A stretch of DNA of 52,999 nucleotides, from contig CBDUZZ010000031.1 of assembly GCA_965371855.1 (NCBI GenBank), forward strand, positions 1 to 52,999, given 5' to 3'. The position numbers and the translations under genes were made by a program. How positions within the stretch are numbered: the stretch's first letter is position 1; each line of letters starts with the position of its first letter. The notes under the pieces were generated by a model that saw only the letters and a list, made by a program, of their open reading frames with translations, was not told the DNA's origin and made no database searches. This DNA is from JAADEM01 sp965371855 (lineage in GTDB: Bacteria; Bacteroidota; Bacteroidia; Bacteroidales; Marinilabiliaceae). This document shows positions 41,383 through 50,307 of the stretch, in pieces.

Positions 41383-42948
41383 TTAATCTATCGTAAAAGT
41401 TATAGGATTCAATTTTCTTGGTGTTTTATCAGGACCAACGGCCTTAATCTCTTCAATAAATACTCTGCCACCTCTTCCTACACTATTGATCAAATCTTTC
41501 TGTTCCTGGGTAAATTTATTATTTTTTGATCTTGCATCCTGCAAATAACCACCTTTAATAGTTGACACCATAAACCCGGTAACTCTAAATTCCAGATCAA
41601 AATCAAAATCATCACCCATCTCAGCAAACACCGCTTGTTGGGCTATCAGCAGGTTTTTACGGATCTTTCCTTCCTTTTTCCCTGCCACCATAGCAACCGG
41701 GTCAGGAACTCTTTTAATCCGGAATTCACCGCTTCCAATTCTACGTACTTTGTCATTAATTTTTGCAGAAACAGTAACAATTGACTTCAATCCGGCTTTG
41801 CCTGGATTAGGCCTTACAATATACATATCTCCTGTTTTTCGTTTAGTACAATTTGAAATAGTTATTATAAGATCACTTGATGGAACACCGGGAACCGACA
41901 CTTTCACCGGATTAGCAACACTCTCGTAAAACACATTCATCTTAACAGGTGAGATAACAACATTTGGTTTAATAACCCTATATTTTTCTGTTATACTATA
42001 TATTCTTGGCTTACCTGTAGGATCAATTATTTTTAAGTCTGCCTTGTACTCAAATTCACCCGGTCTGCTAGCCGGAATCGAAAATTTACCTCTTCCATCA
42101 ACAACATCCAGACGTTGCCCATTAACTAAAATCTCGGGATCCTGATACTCATCTCTTGCCGCGAGGAAAATGTCTGCCTTATAAGTATCTCCCTGAATAA
42201 CAATATTGGAAACAGGTTTTGTTATAGGTTCAATTTTAGTAAACTTAAATGTTTCCTCATCAATTTCTGCCAACAGATAGTTAACAACATCAGCCTGTGC
42301 AGTTCTGATATCACTCTGAATACTAGTCATCAACGCAAATGAAGCCGACAGTGGCAGATGTTCAAATTTCTGACTCTCCCATGACTTATGTACTACCTCA
42401 CCTTTTTTCGTTTCATCTTTAAATGGCTCTGTTGTAAGAGACTCTTCTATCGATTTCCATACAAAGGTGTCTGTTTTATCAATATAGCTAATCAACAGAT
42501 CTCTGTATTCATTGATCAATCCTTTTAATTCTTTACTTCGCGCTCCTTGTTTCTCTGTTATCATTAACTGAGCTGCAACATCCTGGTTATCGATTCCCTT
42601 ATAATTGTCTAAAGTGGCTTCTGGCCCGTCAACAGTATGAACCATTAACAACTTTAAATCTTGTATGTTTTTATATAAAGAGTCTGCTTTAGCTTTAATT
42701 TTATCAGCTTTAACTTTAGCTCCCATGGCTTTCTTAGGATTAACCTCCACAGCATTTTCCAGCTTTGTTTCAAGTTGATAATTCCGGCTTTCAACAGTGG
42801 TTATTGACTGCTGTATACTTTTATCAACTAACTGGAATGCTTTCAAAAGCTCTCCCGACACATTAAGTGCTAACATTGCAGTAAGAAACAGGTACATCAT
42901 ACCTATCATCTTCTGTCTGGGCGTTTCGGGACAATTTCCACCACTCAT
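41383..42948 (-). CDS. gldM: Type IX secretion motor protein GldM (PorM)
   Basis: 521 residues. A single N-terminal transmembrane helix in RQKMIGMMYLFLTAMLALNV carries the conserved family opening; a long periplasmic rod of several beta domains follows. With GldL it uses the proton gradient to drive T9SS and gliding. It lies between gldL (42 bases upstream) and gldN. Confidence 0.95.
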   Translation of the reverse strand: MSGGNCPETPRQKMIGMMYLFLTAMLALNVSGELLKAFQLVDKSIQQSITTVESRNYQLETKLENAVEVNPKKAMGAKVKADKIKAKADSLYKNIQDLKLLMVHTVDGPEATLDNYKGIDNQDVAAQLMITEKQGARSKELKGLINEYRDLLISYIDKTDTFVWKSIEESLTTEPFKDETKKGEVVHKSWESQKFEHLPLSASFALMTSIQSDIRTAQADVVNYLLAEIDEETFKFTKIEPITKPVSNIVIQGDTYKADIFLAARDEYQDPEILVNGQRLDVVDGRGKFSIPASRPGEFEYKADLKIIDPTGKPRIYSITEKYRVIKPNVVISPVKMNVFYESVANPVKVSVPGVPSSDLIITISNCTKRKTGDMYIVRPNPGKAGLKSIVTVSAKINDKVRRIGSGEFRIKRVPDPVAMVAGKKEGKIRKNLLIAQQAVFAEMGDDFDFDLEFRVTGFMVSTIKGGYLQDARSKNNKFTQEQKDLINSVGRGGRVFIEEIKAVGPDKTPRKLNPITFTID

Positions 42949-42990
42949 AATTGTTCAGAGTTTTATTTTAATATTCTAAATTAGTTAAAA

Positions 42991-44022
42991 TTACCTGTTA
43001 CCGGTATTCATGGCACTCAACATATTTCCATATATTGAATTTAATTCACCAATCGTTTTACTCAATGCGGCAACCTGTTCTTTATATGTTTTTGAGTCAT
43101 CAACTGACTGTACTAAGTGCTCTTTTATAGTACTTAATCCACTGTTCAGTTCCTGAGTTGTCTGAGCCTGTTCGTTGAGTCCTTTTAACTGCAATTCATA
43201 TGTAGCATTAATAGTCGAAAGGTTTTTATTTACCTCACTCAACTGTTCGGTATAATTTTTACTACTACTATTTACACTATCAAGATGCTGGGTCATTACC
43301 TTGCTCATTTCATTGTACGATTCAAGCAATTGGTTACCCGATCCGTTAATTGATTCGGCAAATGATTTTCCTGAAGTAGTTAGATCATCAGCAATTTTTT
43401 GACCTGCATCAGCAACTGTTTTTGCAGATGAAGTGTAAGTTTCAGCAACCTTTTTACTTGCTTCCGCAAGGTTAGAAGCTGAAGAGGTATAACTATCAGC
43501 AAGTATCCCTGTTGATTCTTCTAATGTTTTTGCCGTTTTCATCTGCACATTAGAAAATTTACCAGCAGCCTCACCGGCTTGCATAATATTTTGAAGATAT
43601 GATTCAGTAGCAAGAGAAGCATCGCTTACATCAGAAAGCTGAGATGTAGTCATTGCCAGTTTTTTAATACCTTCAGACAGTTTCTCCACCGTTTCCTTAT
43701 CTAAATTTCCACTCTCAATTAAAGCAGCTAAATCGCTACCGCCACCACCTGTACCACCACCACGAATGTTAGTTGGATCTAATCCTCTTAATTCAGGGTA
43801 TACCAAACTCCAGTCAGGTGTTTCATGAGGAGGCTCAAATGCTGACAAGAAAAATATAACGATTTCAGTACCCATCCCTACAAGAAGCATTGGACCGGCA
43901 TATGGATAGTGCATTATTTTAAATAACGCCCCTGCAAGAACCAGAGCAGCACCCCAACCGTAAACTTTACCCATTATCTTTTTATACCCTGGGCTCTCTA
44001 CAAATTCCGTAATAAAACTCAT
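42991..44022 (-). CDS. gldL: Type IX secretion motor protein GldL (PorL)
   Basis: 343 residues. Two transmembrane helices (about 20-55) enclose the family segment GALFKIMHYPYAGPMLLVG with its membrane glutamate in GMGTEIVIFF. The cytoplasmic tail from about 110 is a long Ser/Ala-rich coiled coil with recurrent SSA-K-A repeats (SNLAEASKKVAETYTSSAK). The tail is longer than in the shorter flavobacterial forms. Confidence 0.94.
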   Translation of the reverse strand: MSFITEFVESPGYKKIMGKVYGWGAALVLAGALFKIMHYPYAGPMLLVGMGTEIVIFFLSAFEPPHETPDWSLVYPELRGLDPTNIRGGGTGGGGSDLAALIESGNLDKETVEKLSEGIKKLAMTTSQLSDVSDASLATESYLQNIMQAGEAAGKFSNVQMKTAKTLEESTGILADSYTSSASNLAEASKKVAETYTSSAKTVADAGQKIADDLTTSGKSFAESINGSGNQLLESYNEMSKVMTQHLDSVNSSSKNYTEQLSEVNKNLSTINATYELQLKGLNEQAQTTQELNSGLSTIKEHLVQSVDDSKTYKEQVAALSKTIGELNSIYGNMLSAMNTGNR

Positions 44023-44066
44023 AACTATTTTCCTCCTTTTCTGATTACAAACTCCTGTTTTCCGGT

Positions 44067-45395
44067 TTAGTCTCCAATATAATCTCTAACACACCTGAAA
44101 CCAATAAATGATTTTGCAGAATCCTGATACTCATACGTACGTGATCCACACTGTAAAAAGTAACCAACATCCTTCCATGAACCACCCCTGATAACTTTTC
44201 TTTTTAATACGGCAGGATCGTCAGGTAAAGCATTGTACTTATAAGTAGGGTTAAAATCATGCGTATAGCTATAAGAAGATTCATCAAAAGCACCTGATGT
44301 CCATTCTGCAACATTACCTGCCATATCATACAATCCAAAATCGTTAGGTGCATACGATGCAACAGACATTGATTTGGCGCCGCCATCGTCGCTATAACGA
44401 CCTCTTAATGGTTTGAAGTTAGCAAGGAAACAACCTTCATCGTTACGTGTATATAAACCACCCCAGGGGAAAATAGAGTTTTCAAGATTACCACGGGATG
44501 CATATTCCCATTCCGCTTCACTTGGAAGACGATAAGCCATTACCTCAGGTTCACCTTTCGATCTTAGGTAATTATTCATCAGTTGTGTTCTCCAAATAGT
44601 AAATGCTCTGGCTTGTTTCCAACTAACACCAACAACAGGATATTCGGCGAATCCGGGATGCCAGAAGTATTTTTCTGTCCACGGTTCATTAAATGAATAT
44701 GTAAAGTCGGCAATCCAACATAAAGTATCAGGATAAACATTTACCTGATCTTTCATTATGAAGGCTGAACGGTCATTGATTTTACGTTCTTCCCCTTTTT
44801 GATTGAAAACAACTCCTTCGTAAGATTTTGTCTCAAAATTATATCTGTTACTCTTTTTGGCAGCCTGTAAAAGGTCAACCCACTCAAATTCATAGGTCAA
44901 TTTACGAGTATCAATTTCTTTCCTTCTAAAGAATCTTTCGTTTTCAGGCAGGTACATCTCATCCAAAATCTCGGCATACTCTTCATTATCCCACTCTACC
45001 TCAACATCCCAGTTAAGATAAGGAGGATCAATCTCATTTCCGAGATAATCTTCTGATATAAGAAATTCCTCAAACTGTTCACCTAACAAACGTCGGGCAA
45101 TAGAATCCCTAATCCAGTACACAAACTGGCGGTATTCGCTATTGGTAATTTCTGTCTCATCCATCCAGAATGAACCAATACTAATGGTTTTTGTCTGAGC
45201 AGTTAAGGACCAGGTAATATCCTGATCGTTGGGACCCATATTAAAACTACCCTGCGGAATGAACAACATTCCATAAGGGTCAGGTTCAAAAAATGCTCCA
45301 CGAGCTGAAACACCAACTAATTCTCCTCCTCCGGATTTACCGCATCCGGACATAATTGTAATAATAATCACACTTAGGGCAAGTACTTTCTTCAT
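44067..45395 (-). CDS. gldK: Type IX secretion lipoprotein GldK (PorK)
   Basis: 442 residues. Lipoprotein signal ending MSGC (Cys 18). The body has the formylglycine-generating-enzyme/SUMF1 fold: FIPQGSFNMGPNDQD, FWMDETEITNSEYRQFVYW, RLPSEAEWEYASRG and the terminal VIRGGSWKD ... GFRCVRD. In the T9SS it is structural, forming the GldK/GldN ring under the outer membrane. Confidence 0.94.
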   Translation of the reverse strand: MKKVLALSVIIITIMSGCGKSGGGELVGVSARGAFFEPDPYGMLFIPQGSFNMGPNDQDITWSLTAQTKTISIGSFWMDETEITNSEYRQFVYWIRDSIARRLLGEQFEEFLISEDYLGNEIDPPYLNWDVEVEWDNEEYAEILDEMYLPENERFFRRKEIDTRKLTYEFEWVDLLQAAKKSNRYNFETKSYEGVVFNQKGEERKINDRSAFIMKDQVNVYPDTLCWIADFTYSFNEPWTEKYFWHPGFAEYPVVGVSWKQARAFTIWRTQLMNNYLRSKGEPEVMAYRLPSEAEWEYASRGNLENSIFPWGGLYTRNDEGCFLANFKPLRGRYSDDGGAKSMSVASYAPNDFGLYDMAGNVAEWTSGAFDESSYSYTHDFNPTYKYNALPDDPAVLKRKVIRGGSWKDVGYFLQCGSRTYEYQDSAKSFIGFRCVRDYIGD

Positions 45396-45436
45396 GATAC
45401 TATAAATATCTGAATTATTTAATTTATTTCATCTTA

Positions 45437-46390
45437 TTATAAATACCTCACGCTCTTATAGCGCTTGGTTCGTTTTTCAAAGTCTAAATCAAAACTGTAA
45501 CCTACCATTATCTCATGTGTACCTGAGCTGTAGGTAGAAAGTTTCGACAAAGTGATATCGTAGCTGTAACCAAATTTCAATCCATTCAACAATTCGAGAC
45601 CTGCAAGTAATACTATTGCATCCTGATGTCTGTATGTTATGCCTCCCCAATACTTATCTTTCACAACCGCATTAACATTTACATCTATTTGTAAGCCTGC
45701 TAAATCTGTTTTCAAAAACATCGATGGAACTAACACCACCGGATGATTTTTCAACTTGTAACGAATACCACCATTTAAAAAGAACGTTTGTTTCAAGTAT
45801 GTCTGAAACTCATCATCAAAATTGGGTGCAGGTTTGTTTAAGTGATTAACGGAAAAACCGACATAATATTTTGTATGATCATAAAAAGCTCCAAAACCCA
45901 TGTCAAATGCCATGCCTGAAACCTCTGTCTGGGGAATGGCCGGATCATCTTTTGAATGATACGTATTTCCATCTCCACCTCCTAACGGGTCTAAGGTTGT
46001 TCCATCAAGTGTTTGATTAAGAAAACCTAGGCTTAGCCCTATTCCCAATGATCCCTCCAAAATATCAATACGGTAGGCGTAACTAAAATCGACAAACAAG
46101 TTCTTAAAAGGTCCTATTTCATCATTTCCAATAATTAGCCCAACTCCACTCTCCTGCTTAAATAAATTTACCGCTGCATCTGCTCCAAAAACCGTTGTTT
46201 TAGGCGCCCCCTCAAATCCCATCCACTGTTGCCGGCTTATTGCTGATAAATTAACCATCCCGGAAGTTCCGGCAAAACCGGGATTATTGGTTAAGTGATT
46301 AAACATATTCTGACTAAACTGGGGGTCAAACTGACTCCTTGCCAGCGTAGTCATGCAAAATAACAGAATGATTAATGAACTTCTAGCCAT
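45437..46390 (-). CDS. porP: PorP/SprF family type IX secretion outer-membrane protein
   Basis: 317 residues with a signal peptide (about 1-19). FDPQFSQNMFNHLTNNPGFA is the PorP/SprF opening, followed by alternating beta strands to the end (HEIMVGYSFDLDFEKR), consistent with an outer-membrane barrel. First gene of the operon, 41 bases before gldK, behind a good promoter. Confidence 0.93.
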   Translation of the reverse strand: MARSSLIILLFCMTTLARSQFDPQFSQNMFNHLTNNPGFAGTSGMVNLSAISRQQWMGFEGAPKTTVFGADAAVNLFKQESGVGLIIGNDEIGPFKNLFVDFSYAYRIDILEGSLGIGLSLGFLNQTLDGTTLDPLGGGDGNTYHSKDDPAIPQTEVSGMAFDMGFGAFYDHTKYYVGFSVNHLNKPAPNFDDEFQTYLKQTFFLNGGIRYKLKNHPVVLVPSMFLKTDLAGLQIDVNVNAVVKDKYWGGITYRHQDAIVLLAGLELLNGLKFGYSYDITLSKLSTYSSGTHEIMVGYSFDLDFEKRTKRYKSVRYL

Positions 46391-46460
46391 TTGCTCTGAA
46401 TACCGGTTAACAACTTAACCTTTGGTTTAACTTTCTATTTATGTTTCTAAAACTATAAAA

Positions 46461-46490
46461 CAAATATTCAAATAAAAACATTTCAGACAA
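46461..46490 (-). promoter_or_regulatory. Promoter of porP-gldKLMN
   Basis: Minus-strand TTG (46490-46488), 19-base spacer, AATATTTG (46468-46461), one base off TAnnTTTG. It gives a leader of about 65 bases before porP. Confidence 0.45.
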
Positions 46491-46534
46491 AAAGCTGAAA
46501 TTGTATACTATATTTAAACGTAAAAGTTTCAATT

Positions 46535-47734
46535 TTAGTCACTATCTGCAAAATTATTATTCTTAGTGCCTGATATTGAGCCATTTTTTTTCATTGAAAA
46601 TATCCATTTTTCCGGGATGTTATTCCTCATTGCTTTATCATAATCCGGTTTACTACATGAAATAATTAAAGATTCCTCTTTTCCCGGGACTTCAACCCAC
46701 CATCTTCCATTTTCAGGATTATTGAAAAAACGAATGTCCATTTCATAATCATCCAGATGAACAATAAAAATACTATAAGACTCTATATCTCTTAAAGGAA
46801 AGTCTTTATGCCTCATCGATAAGCCCTCTAAAAAATGCCAGACTACCTGGGCACCAAGTAAAACACCACTGCCTGCATCATTGTCAAAATCGGGGTTCAA
46901 TTCAAACAACCCAAACGCCTTTATCCGGTCACTTAATCCGGCATACCAGGCAAGTTGACATATTTCATGCGAAAACATCCCGTTAGGCATTGCTCCGGAT
47001 TGTGCCGGCATATCAGCTCCCTTAACAGATGAGACATCTACAGAAAGTAAATCAGTATCTCTTAAATAGGGTTCAGCCTTTTTCAGCTCATCATTTTTTA
47101 TCTCCCCTAATCTTAGTAAACTGAAATAGTTATTATTTATAAATTGTTCCTGATTATTGGAATATAGATATTTTTGCGCTCCTATCAATGTCAAATTATC
47201 CAAATAATCACTGTTGTCAGATACCAGCCGCCCCAAAAAATTACAGGAAGTAAAGTCATCCGGACTATCAACAAAGTCTATTTTCGAATCTATTACAGAG
47301 AGATTCCAGCTCTTTTTCAAAGCACTTAATGCTTCCCCCATAAAAACAGTAAAATCCTGACTTCCGCCAACAACAATCGGGATAACAGAATTACCAAGCA
47401 GATAAAGTGTCACCTCCCTGATTGCAATATATTTGTCCTTTACTGAATTTCCCTTAATATTACCTAGATCTAAAATTTTCAACTCTCTATTAAAACCTCG
47501 TAATCCGTAAAGCTTTGAGCGAATATCATCAGGTGCTTTTGCACAACCGGCATTCATATAACTGTTGATACTCTCTTTAATCCCAATAATTGCCACATCA
47601 AAATCTTCCGGCACTATTTTATTGTTATCCTTATCAAACAAAACAATACTAATACCAAGCTTATCATCAGTATCACTACCAAAAGCAGACTCTACAGTAA
47701 TATTTGCAGGATTAAAATAATATTCCAGTTCCAC
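46535..47734 (-). CDS. Arginase/formiminoglutamase-fold protein, metal site degraded
   Basis: 399 residues of the ureohydrolase fold, recognisable from VIPIVVGGSQDFTVFM, LSVIDSKIDF and LLSVDVSSVKGADMPAQ. The metal-binding signatures of active enzymes (GGDHS, DAHxD, SxDxD) read GGSQD (123-127), DSKID (149-153) and SVDVS (231-235), so the key histidines and one aspartate are gone. It is probably a pseudoenzyme with a binding or structural role. It starts 18 bases after topA and lies directly before the T9SS operon. Confidence 0.82.
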   Translation of the reverse strand: MELEYYFNPANITVESAFGSDTDDKLGISIVLFDKDNNKIVPEDFDVAIIGIKESINSYMNAGCAKAPDDIRSKLYGLRGFNRELKILDLGNIKGNSVKDKYIAIREVTLYLLGNSVIPIVVGGSQDFTVFMGEALSALKKSWNLSVIDSKIDFVDSPDDFTSCNFLGRLVSDNSDYLDNLTLIGAQKYLYSNNQEQFINNNYFSLLRLGEIKNDELKKAEPYLRDTDLLSVDVSSVKGADMPAQSGAMPNGMFSHEICQLAWYAGLSDRIKAFGLFELNPDFDNDAGSGVLLGAQVVWHFLEGLSMRHKDFPLRDIESYSIFIVHLDDYEMDIRFFNNPENGRWWVEVPGKEESLIISCSKPDYDKAMRNNIPEKWIFSMKKNGSISGTKNNNFADSD

Positions 47735-47752
47735 CGGTTAACTCTTTTATAT

Positions 47753-50155
47753 TTACTTCTTTTTAGTACTCTTTTTTGCTGATGGTTTTTTCTTTGCCGC
47801 ACCTTTCTTCGTTGTTGAGCCTTTGCTTCCTTTCTCAACTAATTCAAGACACTCTTTTAAACTTAGCTCTTCGGCATTTGTAGTTTTAGGTATCCTGTAG
47901 TTTTTCTTCTTATAAGCGATATATGGCCCCCAACGACCATTCAAAAGCCTAAGTTCAGGTTCCTCGTCAAAAGTCTTAATTATCTTCTTAATATCTGCCT
48001 CACGCTTTTCTTTAATCCGTTCAATGGCTGTTTCCAGATCAATCGAATAAGGATCATCCACATCTTTTTTCAAAGATACAAATTTACTGTCATGACGAAT
48101 ATACGGGCCAAAACGTCCAATTCCGATAGTAACCGTTTTTTCTTCAAACTCTCCGAGTTGTCTGGGCAATTTAAACAGTTCAAGAGCCTCTTCCAATGAA
48201 ATTGTTTCAATATGCTGCCCCCGTTGTAAAGATGCGAATCTGGGTTTCTCACCTCCTTCTTCCTCCTGAGCTTCTCCCATTTGAGCCATGGGACCAAACC
48301 TACCGATGCGAACCAGTACAACCTTACCGGTTTCCGGGTCTTTTCCTAATACTCTCTCCCCGGTACTTTTTGATGAATTTTCAATTGTTTCCTCTACTTT
48401 AGAATGGAACGGCTTATAAAAATCATCTATTGCCTCACTCCACGCTAACTTTCCAACTGCTATATCATCAAACTCTTTTTCAACTTTTGCAGTAAAGTCA
48501 TAACTCACTACATCCTGAAAATGCTTAACTAAAAAATCATTCACCACCATACCTATATCAGTAGGGAATAACTTACTTCGCACTGTACCGGCAATCTCTA
48601 TTTTTTCACTTTCAATGATATCTCCTGATTTAAACAAAAAGTGTTTGTATTTACGTTCTACTCCCGGCCTGTCCTCTTTTACCACATACCCACGTTGCTG
48701 TATGGTTGATATGGTAGGAGCATAAGTGGACGGACGACCAATACCCAATTCTTCTAACCGGCGCACCAGACTGGCCTCTGAATATCTTGCAGGTTTCTGT
48801 GTCCACCTCTGGCGCGCTTCACAATAATCCAAAGCTACCATCTCTCCAACACTCAAGGCCGGCAACAACGATTTTTTATCATCTTCACCAATCTCCGGTT
48901 CCTGGTCAGTAGATTCTATATATACTCTTAAAAATCCGTCAAATTTAATTACTTCCCCTGTTGCTACGAACCTCTCTCCTGTTTCGCCAACATCGATTGA
49001 AACCGTTGTCTTCTCCAGCTTAGCATTACTCATTTGAGAAGCAATAGTACGTTTCCAAATCAAAGCATACAGTTTTTGTTCAGCAGCAGAACCTGAGATT
49101 GTCTCTTTTTCCATATATGTAGGCCTTATTGCTTCGTGAGCCTCCTGTGCACCTTTCGATTTGGTTTTGTATTTACGTGTTTGCAAATACTCTGCTCCCA
49201 TTTTTTCGGTAATTAGGGCACTAATGTTTTTCACTGAAGTTTCGGCAAGGTTTACTGAATCGGTACGCATATATGTGATATTTCCTGCCTCGTATAGTTT
49301 CTGTGCAACAGCCATTGTCTGAGCAACTGAAAAGCCCAATTTCCTACTGGCTTCCTGCTGAATAGTAGATGTAGTAAATGGCGGTGCCGGAGATTTGGAA
49401 AATGGTTTCTTATCTACACTGGAAACAACATACTCAACACCTTTACATTTTTGCAGAAACTTATAAGTCTCGTCATGAGTGTTTATGCGCCTTGAAAGTT
49501 CTGCTTTAACCTCACGTTTTTCACCTGAGTTGTTTTCCGCGATGAACAGTGCTGTTACCCTGAAAGAGTCTTTTGGGGCAAAAGCAAAGATTTCACGCTC
49601 TTTCTCAACTATTAAACGCACAGCCACAGATTGCACCCTGCCGGCCGATAACGATGGTTTTACTTTACGCCACAAAACAGGTGACAACTCAAATCCTACA
49701 AGCCTGTCAAGTACACGACGAGCCTGTTGGGCATCTACCAGATTGATGTCTATCTTACGTGGGTTTTTAATGGCATTTAAAATGGCATTTTTTGTGATTT
49801 CATGAAAAACAATACGCTTTGTATTTTCCTCAGTCAACCCCAGTACTTCGAACAGATGCCAGGCTATAGCCTCTCCCTCACGGTCCTCATCAGATGCCAG
49901 CCATACTGTTTTAGCTTTCGTTGCCAGAGACTTTAACTCCTTAACAACATCTTTCTTATCTTTTGATATAATATAATCAGGCATGTAATTATTTTCTATA
50001 TCAACGCCAAAATCTACTTTTGACAGATCACGTATATGACCATAACTTGATTTTACAAGAAAATCTTTTCCTAAATATTTTTCAATGGTTTTAGCCTTTG
50101 CAGGGGACTCTACAATCACTAAGTTCTCCACATTTCCAGTCTCTTTTTTCGCCAT
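47753..50155 (-). CDS. topA: DNA topoisomerase I
   Basis: 800 residues. Type IA topoisomerase that relaxes negative supercoils. TOPRIM domain at the start (LVIVESPAKAKTIEKYLG; the acidic motif ASDEDREGEAIAWH), active-site Y295 in ITYMRTDSVN, and the family segment LVRRLEELGIGRPSTYAPTI. In place of C-terminal zinc fingers it has repeated topo-C domains (RIGRFGPMAQM, GIGRFGPYIRH, LNGRWGPYIAY) and a lysine-rich tail. Confidence 0.96.
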   Translation of the reverse strand: MAKKETGNVENLVIVESPAKAKTIEKYLGKDFLVKSSYGHIRDLSKVDFGVDIENNYMPDYIISKDKKDVVKELKSLATKAKTVWLASDEDREGEAIAWHLFEVLGLTEENTKRIVFHEITKNAILNAIKNPRKIDINLVDAQQARRVLDRLVGFELSPVLWRKVKPSLSAGRVQSVAVRLIVEKEREIFAFAPKDSFRVTALFIAENNSGEKREVKAELSRRINTHDETYKFLQKCKGVEYVVSSVDKKPFSKSPAPPFTTSTIQQEASRKLGFSVAQTMAVAQKLYEAGNITYMRTDSVNLAETSVKNISALITEKMGAEYLQTRKYKTKSKGAQEAHEAIRPTYMEKETISGSAAEQKLYALIWKRTIASQMSNAKLEKTTVSIDVGETGERFVATGEVIKFDGFLRVYIESTDQEPEIGEDDKKSLLPALSVGEMVALDYCEARQRWTQKPARYSEASLVRRLEELGIGRPSTYAPTISTIQQRGYVVKEDRPGVERKYKHFLFKSGDIIESEKIEIAGTVRSKLFPTDIGMVVNDFLVKHFQDVVSYDFTAKVEKEFDDIAVGKLAWSEAIDDFYKPFHSKVEETIENSSKSTGERVLGKDPETGKVVLVRIGRFGPMAQMGEAQEEEGGEKPRFASLQRGQHIETISLEEALELFKLPRQLGEFEEKTVTIGIGRFGPYIRHDSKFVSLKKDVDDPYSIDLETAIERIKEKREADIKKIIKTFDEEPELRLLNGRWGPYIAYKKKNYRIPKTTNAEELSLKECLELVEKGSKGSTTKKGAAKKKPSAKKSTKKK

Positions 50156-50196
50156 TGCATTAAAAAATTAAATTTAAAACAGTGTTTTGAAGGGGA

Positions 50197-50204
50197 CAAA
50201 AGTA
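50197..50204 (-). promoter_or_regulatory. Candidate -7 box of topA
   Basis: Minus-strand TACTTTTG matches TAnnTTTG and lies 42 bases upstream of the topA ATG. The nearest TTG is only 13 bases away, so the -33 part is not convincing. Confidence 0.3.
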
Positions 50205-50307
50205 GAAAAATAATTGCCAAATAATTAAAAAATATGAATGCATTACATTTATAACATCAATAAGCTTACATTTAATTTTACTATTTTTACACAAAATTTT
50301 CTTCAAC

